Source: Struthidea cinerea (taxonomy: Eukaryota > Chordata > Aves > Passeriformes > Corcoracidae). From it: a stretch of DNA of 64,000 nt. This document shows, piece after piece, positions 59,501-64,000 of this stretch. Every line of letters begins with the position of its first letter. Position 1 is the first letter of the stretch. The position numbers were made by a program, and so were the translations under genes. A model generated the notes under the pieces. That model worked only from the letters and a program-made list of their open reading frames with translations. It was not told where the DNA came from and did not search any database. The stretch is from contig VZTI01005240.1 of the NCBI GenBank assembly GCA_013397865.1, forward strand, positions 310,001-374,000, read 5' to 3'.

Positions 59501-62500
59501 AAACATTTTGGCTAATGGTCCTCGAGAAAGTTCATACCTGGGATTTCAGAGCGAGGATGAAGCACCGTGAGCTGTTCTGCAAAAGGGCGGGGAACAGAGA
59601 GCACTTTCTATGTCCAGATTCCCAGAGCCCATTTTCCCATCACTCCTAAGTATTTTTCCAATAAAAATGAGTTCCCACACCAAGCTTGGTGTCTGGGTTC
59701 CTCTGTAGGAAACTGCCTGAAGATCCCACATTTCAAGCTCCATGGCTCTGTTCTTCACTGTTGAACTAGAAATGCTTGTTGCATGTTTCAAAAGGATGCA
59801 AATAAACACAGCCCTCACTCCCAGAACAGGTCCCAAGTCCCAAGAAGCTGTCCCTCCACTGCCAGCACATCAGGAAAGCAGATGGAGATTAAGTTAGAAC
59901 AAATTCCTCAAGATCCAGGATAGCCATTTTGTTGGCAACAGACTGGTTGCCCTTCCCAAGGGATTTTCCATGAGTCACCACCACCATGCCGGGAATCTCA
60001 GTTCACCCTCAGCCCTCTGAAATCCACATGCTTCCTCTGACCATGACCACCTACTCCAACATATCTAAATCCACCACTGCCAAGGACCACCCCAAACTCA
60101 AGGGTCTTCCAGAGAGTTTTCTCTGACTTGGTTCTGCTGCTACAGTGGTAGCACAAAATTGATATTCATAAGCAAATACACCACAGTAGAACCCAGTGCA
60201 GGGAGAATGTGGTTGTATCTCTCTGCAGCCAGTGAGATGGAAACCAGCATTCACAGTCTGCTGGAGCAGCCAGCATAAACTTCCTGTCGTCCCACTGCTT
60301 TGCTTAAGTTCAGACTATTTCCCACACACACACTTTGGACAGCATATTCTTTGTATAATGTGAAATAGGTATCAGTTTGATTTTCTCATTATGAACACCA
60401 ATTTGGATGCTGCAAGAGGTACTTAAAACTCTCTTCACTGGCATAATTAAGTGATGCCTGTGGAGACATCAAGAATAAATGAGGATACAGGATAGACAAC
60501 AGGAACTTGAACTTCTTCAGTAACATGTGGAGCCAAATGGTGCAGACTTGGATTCAAATTTTTTAAACAACCAGCTAAAAATAATTCAAGTGGTCCACAA
60601 AACAATGCATAATATACAATTCAGAGCAGAACTTTGACTAATGTAAAGAGAGAAGACCTTTGGAGCACTAAGCAGAACAGTTTACAAATTCTGGAGTATG
60701 TCATGTTTGCATCAAAGTGTTTTAATTACAGAATGAATAAATCTACCCAGACAAAATTTCTTTGGGTTCTTCAAAGACAGCCTTGTCTGTTTTGCCAAAG
60801 CACTTTCTCTTTTTGCCTTCATATAAATTACGGTGTGCAGAAAAATAAGTCAATTAAGAGAGAATAGGCATTATGAAATACTTCCCTTTGCATAAGCACA
60901 CAGGCTTGCAAATCTCATTGAAATTCTGTCGAGTTGCATTGCCCACACAACGTGCAATCTTAGCGAAAGCCACACAAAAGGCTTCCCTCCCCATTGTTTA
61001 CAGGAGCGTTTTGGGAATGGGGCATATATTGCTAGGCAGGAAGGGAAACAGAGACGGGAGTGAAATGTAGTTTGTTGAGCTAATAAAACAGCAAGCCTTC
61101 CATTTGTTTCCTTAGTGCTATAGAGCCATTCCTGTTTGAGACTTACACGCTCCACTGTTCGCAGAGCTGGTGACAAGCATTTTCACTGCAGACGTTTAAA
61201 GCTTGTGGGCTGGTCTAATTTTAACTATGAGTATGTTTCCCAGCCATTGTCAATGGCAGTGGCTTAATTCATGATTTAAGAGGTTGATATATAACAACAA
61301 AGGGACAGAAAGCCCTGAAGAGACCTGCTGTATCTAACTAGCTAAACTCCTCTAGAGATTACAGCAACCCCAGAAAAACATGAAATTCATCTAAATTCAG
61401 GGGATTCTGAAGTTTGCAAGGCATTTGGCCAAAAGCAACCGAAATATTTTCATATTCCTTTACATAAAGTTACCAGTACTGCCTAATTACATGAGTAATA
61501 AGAGACAACAAAGTCTCCTTCTCACACATTCAGAACACTCTTTCATGCAGCAAGGAACGGTATATATAAAATAATTAAGACGGACATCAATGAAAGCAAG
61601 AAGGGGCATGAGCTTGGAAAATCTGCCAAACCACTGGGGCTTTTGGCAGAACATCCTGAATGTCTGTGATCTACTCACTCAAATGCGGGCACCAAACTTC
61701 TCAGGGGAGACAGCCCCTGCAGGTCAGCAGACACACAAGACCAAGGGACAGCAGCTGCCTCCTGCTGCCCTTGCAGGTGAACTTCCCACTTCAGCTCCAA
61801 GGCAGCTATGGCGGAGAAACTGAAAACGGAGGAGACAAATTCTGTAGCAAATAGCTCAGAAGAAAAGGTATCAGAGAATCCCACCCTCATGTCCCAGGAC
61901 CTGAGGTTGCTCCAGCTCCCTCCTGCCATTTCTAGGGGGACTACAGACCATTTCCGAAGACGCTGGCACACACAGATGGGAAGAAAAGTCCAGTGTGTGA
62001 AAAAGTTCATTGTTTCTCCCTACCCCAAATATTCAGATGAAGTGAGTGAGGAAAAGTCTAACTTTACTTGGTTAGTGACCTCAGACCATCACGGCTGCAG
62101 CCGCTTACTGCTGCTCCATCCATTTACAATGCCAATAACCAACTTTTTCGCTACTCTGACACCTACTGAAGGGAAAGGATACCTTCTGCTCAGCAGAAAG
62201 AGCTAAGTGTCAGCTCCAAACTGCTTTTCTTGCCTCTTGGAAATCCTGGTTTACTCCTTCACTGTTTTCTGTTCACTCCCTCACTTTTCTCCTCTGTTGA
62301 GGAGGAAAGGGATAAAGAGTTCAATCTAGATCTTCAGCTGATTTCAATGGGACAGTGATAATTTACAAGAGGGGACAATGCCACCAACAGGTGAAGTCGG
62401 GCTTTTCCTGATTTACACCAGGGATGAGATTCACCATCAGCAGGTGGCCTCCTCAATAACCAGGTGACTTCAGGGTGGTTTACTTCTGAACCTCACATTT

Positions 62501-64000
62501 ACACTAGAGTAACAGGAGAAGGTGTGCTCCTCTGCAAAACCTCATCTTTATGTGGTTGTGTACCAGGGGATTGGGTGAAACCTCCTGAAGGTTTTCAGGA
62601 GAATAACTAAGAAAATAAGTTCTCCTTTCCACAAGAAGAAAGATCCTTTCCTCAGGAGCAAGGCTTTGAACACAGCCCCAGGTAAGAGGAAAGCCTGTTG
62701 AACTCTGCAGCTGAGCTAGTGGAAGTCACAGGAGGAAACTGGGAACTTCTCTGGGCTGTGCAATCCCTTCCCTAAGCACTCACACAGCACCGTGGTCTTC
62801 CAATGCAGCCTCAGCAAAAAGACCTCCCATGCAGCAATACTAAGAGTTCAGTATCTGAACAAACTTATCTTTCCTTTGTTCAGTCCTCAACTCAGTCAAA
62901 CCTCCCTTCCCCTTCTTCCTCCTCACTAACTCGCGCTGTGTGCCCAGCTGGTCTGGCCCAGGGCAGTCTCGGGTGGGTGGTCACTCCCTGGCTGCGGCAG
63001 AGGTTTGCTCCCATGCCTGCAGCCATGCACAGCCCCAGCAGCTCTCTGGCTGTTGGGAGATTTGCAAACCAGAGCGATGAATTGTAGGAACTCTCCAGGG
63101 AAAGCACTTCTGGCACACCCACACATTCTTATGCAGCTGGAATTAAAATCAGGTTTTATTTCCCTCTCTGGGTCAAGCAGAGTAAATCATCACTTGCCTG
63201 GTGAGCACAGAGCCTGGGCCAGCCACCTGCCCAGCAATGAGCTCTACCGACAGGGGTATGCACCCACAGCAGCAAAAGATCTGCTTTCACTCACGGTGTG
63301 TTTTAGTCTGTCCCTTCTTCCCCCACCCCTGTGTGTTTTCTGCTTACAACAATTAATTGCTTCATCGCTGAAGGCAGCATTTAATCCTGCAAGCATAAAT
63401 TCTCAGGTACAGCGATGTGATCAGTGAGGCTTGTGGGATTAAGTCCTCGGGTCCACCAAAAATTTTCACAGGAGTGTAATTATAATCAGACATGCAGCTA
63501 CATGAGTGTTTCAAGAGGAGCACATGTGCAATTGCTTGTGAGTTGTTGCAGTTTTTAAAATCAGAAAAATTGTTCAGAATCAAGTCAATGTGAGCTGCCT
63601 GAGCAGATATGCACAGAATAAAACTGTTTCGAGAGATCACTTTTAGGGATTCTCTTGCTGGTCCTTTACCTACTGCCCCCTCAGACCCCAGCTCCTTTCT
63701 GAAGGAATTCCTTTCCTCCACCAGGCTTTGCCTTGTTGCTTTCCTGACCTGAGCCCCTCCTGCCACCTTCTACATTAGTCCCAAACTGGAAGTTTCAACC
63801 AAAGATGCTAAAATTTTTATCTTCGCATCTCAGTGTTTTTTCCTTGCAGCCCAAAGGACAAGTAAGCGCAAACTTGAGGTTAAGGTTTTATTAATGGCAC
63901 GCTTGTTCAGCTGAGACAACCCATCAACCCAAAAATTGGGAAATAGAGATCTTTGCGTTATCTCTGAGATTACCTGCCTGGAACAGTGCTTCCTGTGGCT
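53551..64000. other. Intergenic DNA to the window end
   Basis: No exon or repeat family is recognised across about 10 kb. I looked on the minus strand for the LETM1 C-terminus (the neighbour of human FGFR3) and found nothing. The best-looking open frame is 61808-62206 (+), which starts MAEKLKTEETNSVANSSEEK in a good Kozak context but resembles no protein I know and is not called as a gene. Confidence 0.45.

Noticed and set aside
59127..59502. Overlapping minus-strand frames of 98 and 117 codons
   Set aside because: Neither has recognisable homology or splice context. The overlap of two frames in the same stretch argues for chance.

Overview
The window is vertebrate nuclear DNA, almost certainly from a bird and probably a songbird (passerine). 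Three signals support this: truncated CR1 LINE 3' ends on both strands, two solitary LTRs of avian endogenous-retrovirus type with 5-bp target duplications, and an FGFR3 C-terminus ending in NGVIRT. There are no operons, tRNAs, rRNAs or CRISPR arrays. Nearly all short open frames are chance frames in intergenic DNA.

Region 1 (1-7.2 kb) holds the 3' end of FGFR3 on the + strand: the last four coding exons (1818-1888, 3296-3433, 3872-3977, 4065-4229), with canonical splice sites and continuous phase. They encode the end of the tyrosine kinase domain and the C-tail. A 3' UTR of about 3 kb follows, ending near an AATAAA at 7171-7176. A 16-base assembly gap lies between an A-tract and a T-tract in this UTR. 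Earlier FGFR3 exons lie upstream of the window.

Region 2 (7.2-52 kb) is a gene-poor interval. It contains CR1 fragments, one CR1 interrupted by a 181-bp TG...CA element (18738-18918), a 616-bp solo LTR (21630-22245), simple repeats, a second small gap (32798-32814), and an isolated CpG-rich block (about 31.2-31.75 kb) that looks like a regulatory element or orphan CpG island.

Region 3 (52.0-53.6 kb, minus strand) holds the most unexpected content: a compact multi-exon locus of the CCDC42/CFAP73 coiled-coil family (DUF4200; cilia and sperm-flagellum proteins). Two exons (53034-53120 and 52804-52908) have canonical splice sites, matching phase-0 joints, and align without gaps to the N-terminal half of human CCDC42. 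A plausible start exon lies at 53477-53550. The C-terminal half is recognisable only as short collinear pieces with an in-frame stop, phase conflicts and a missing segment, so the gene may be decaying, or its 3' exons may be spliced differently from this reconstruction.

Region 4 (53.6-64 kb) shows no gene I can support. LETM1, which follows FGFR3 directly in human, was not recognised anywhere in the 57 kb downstream.
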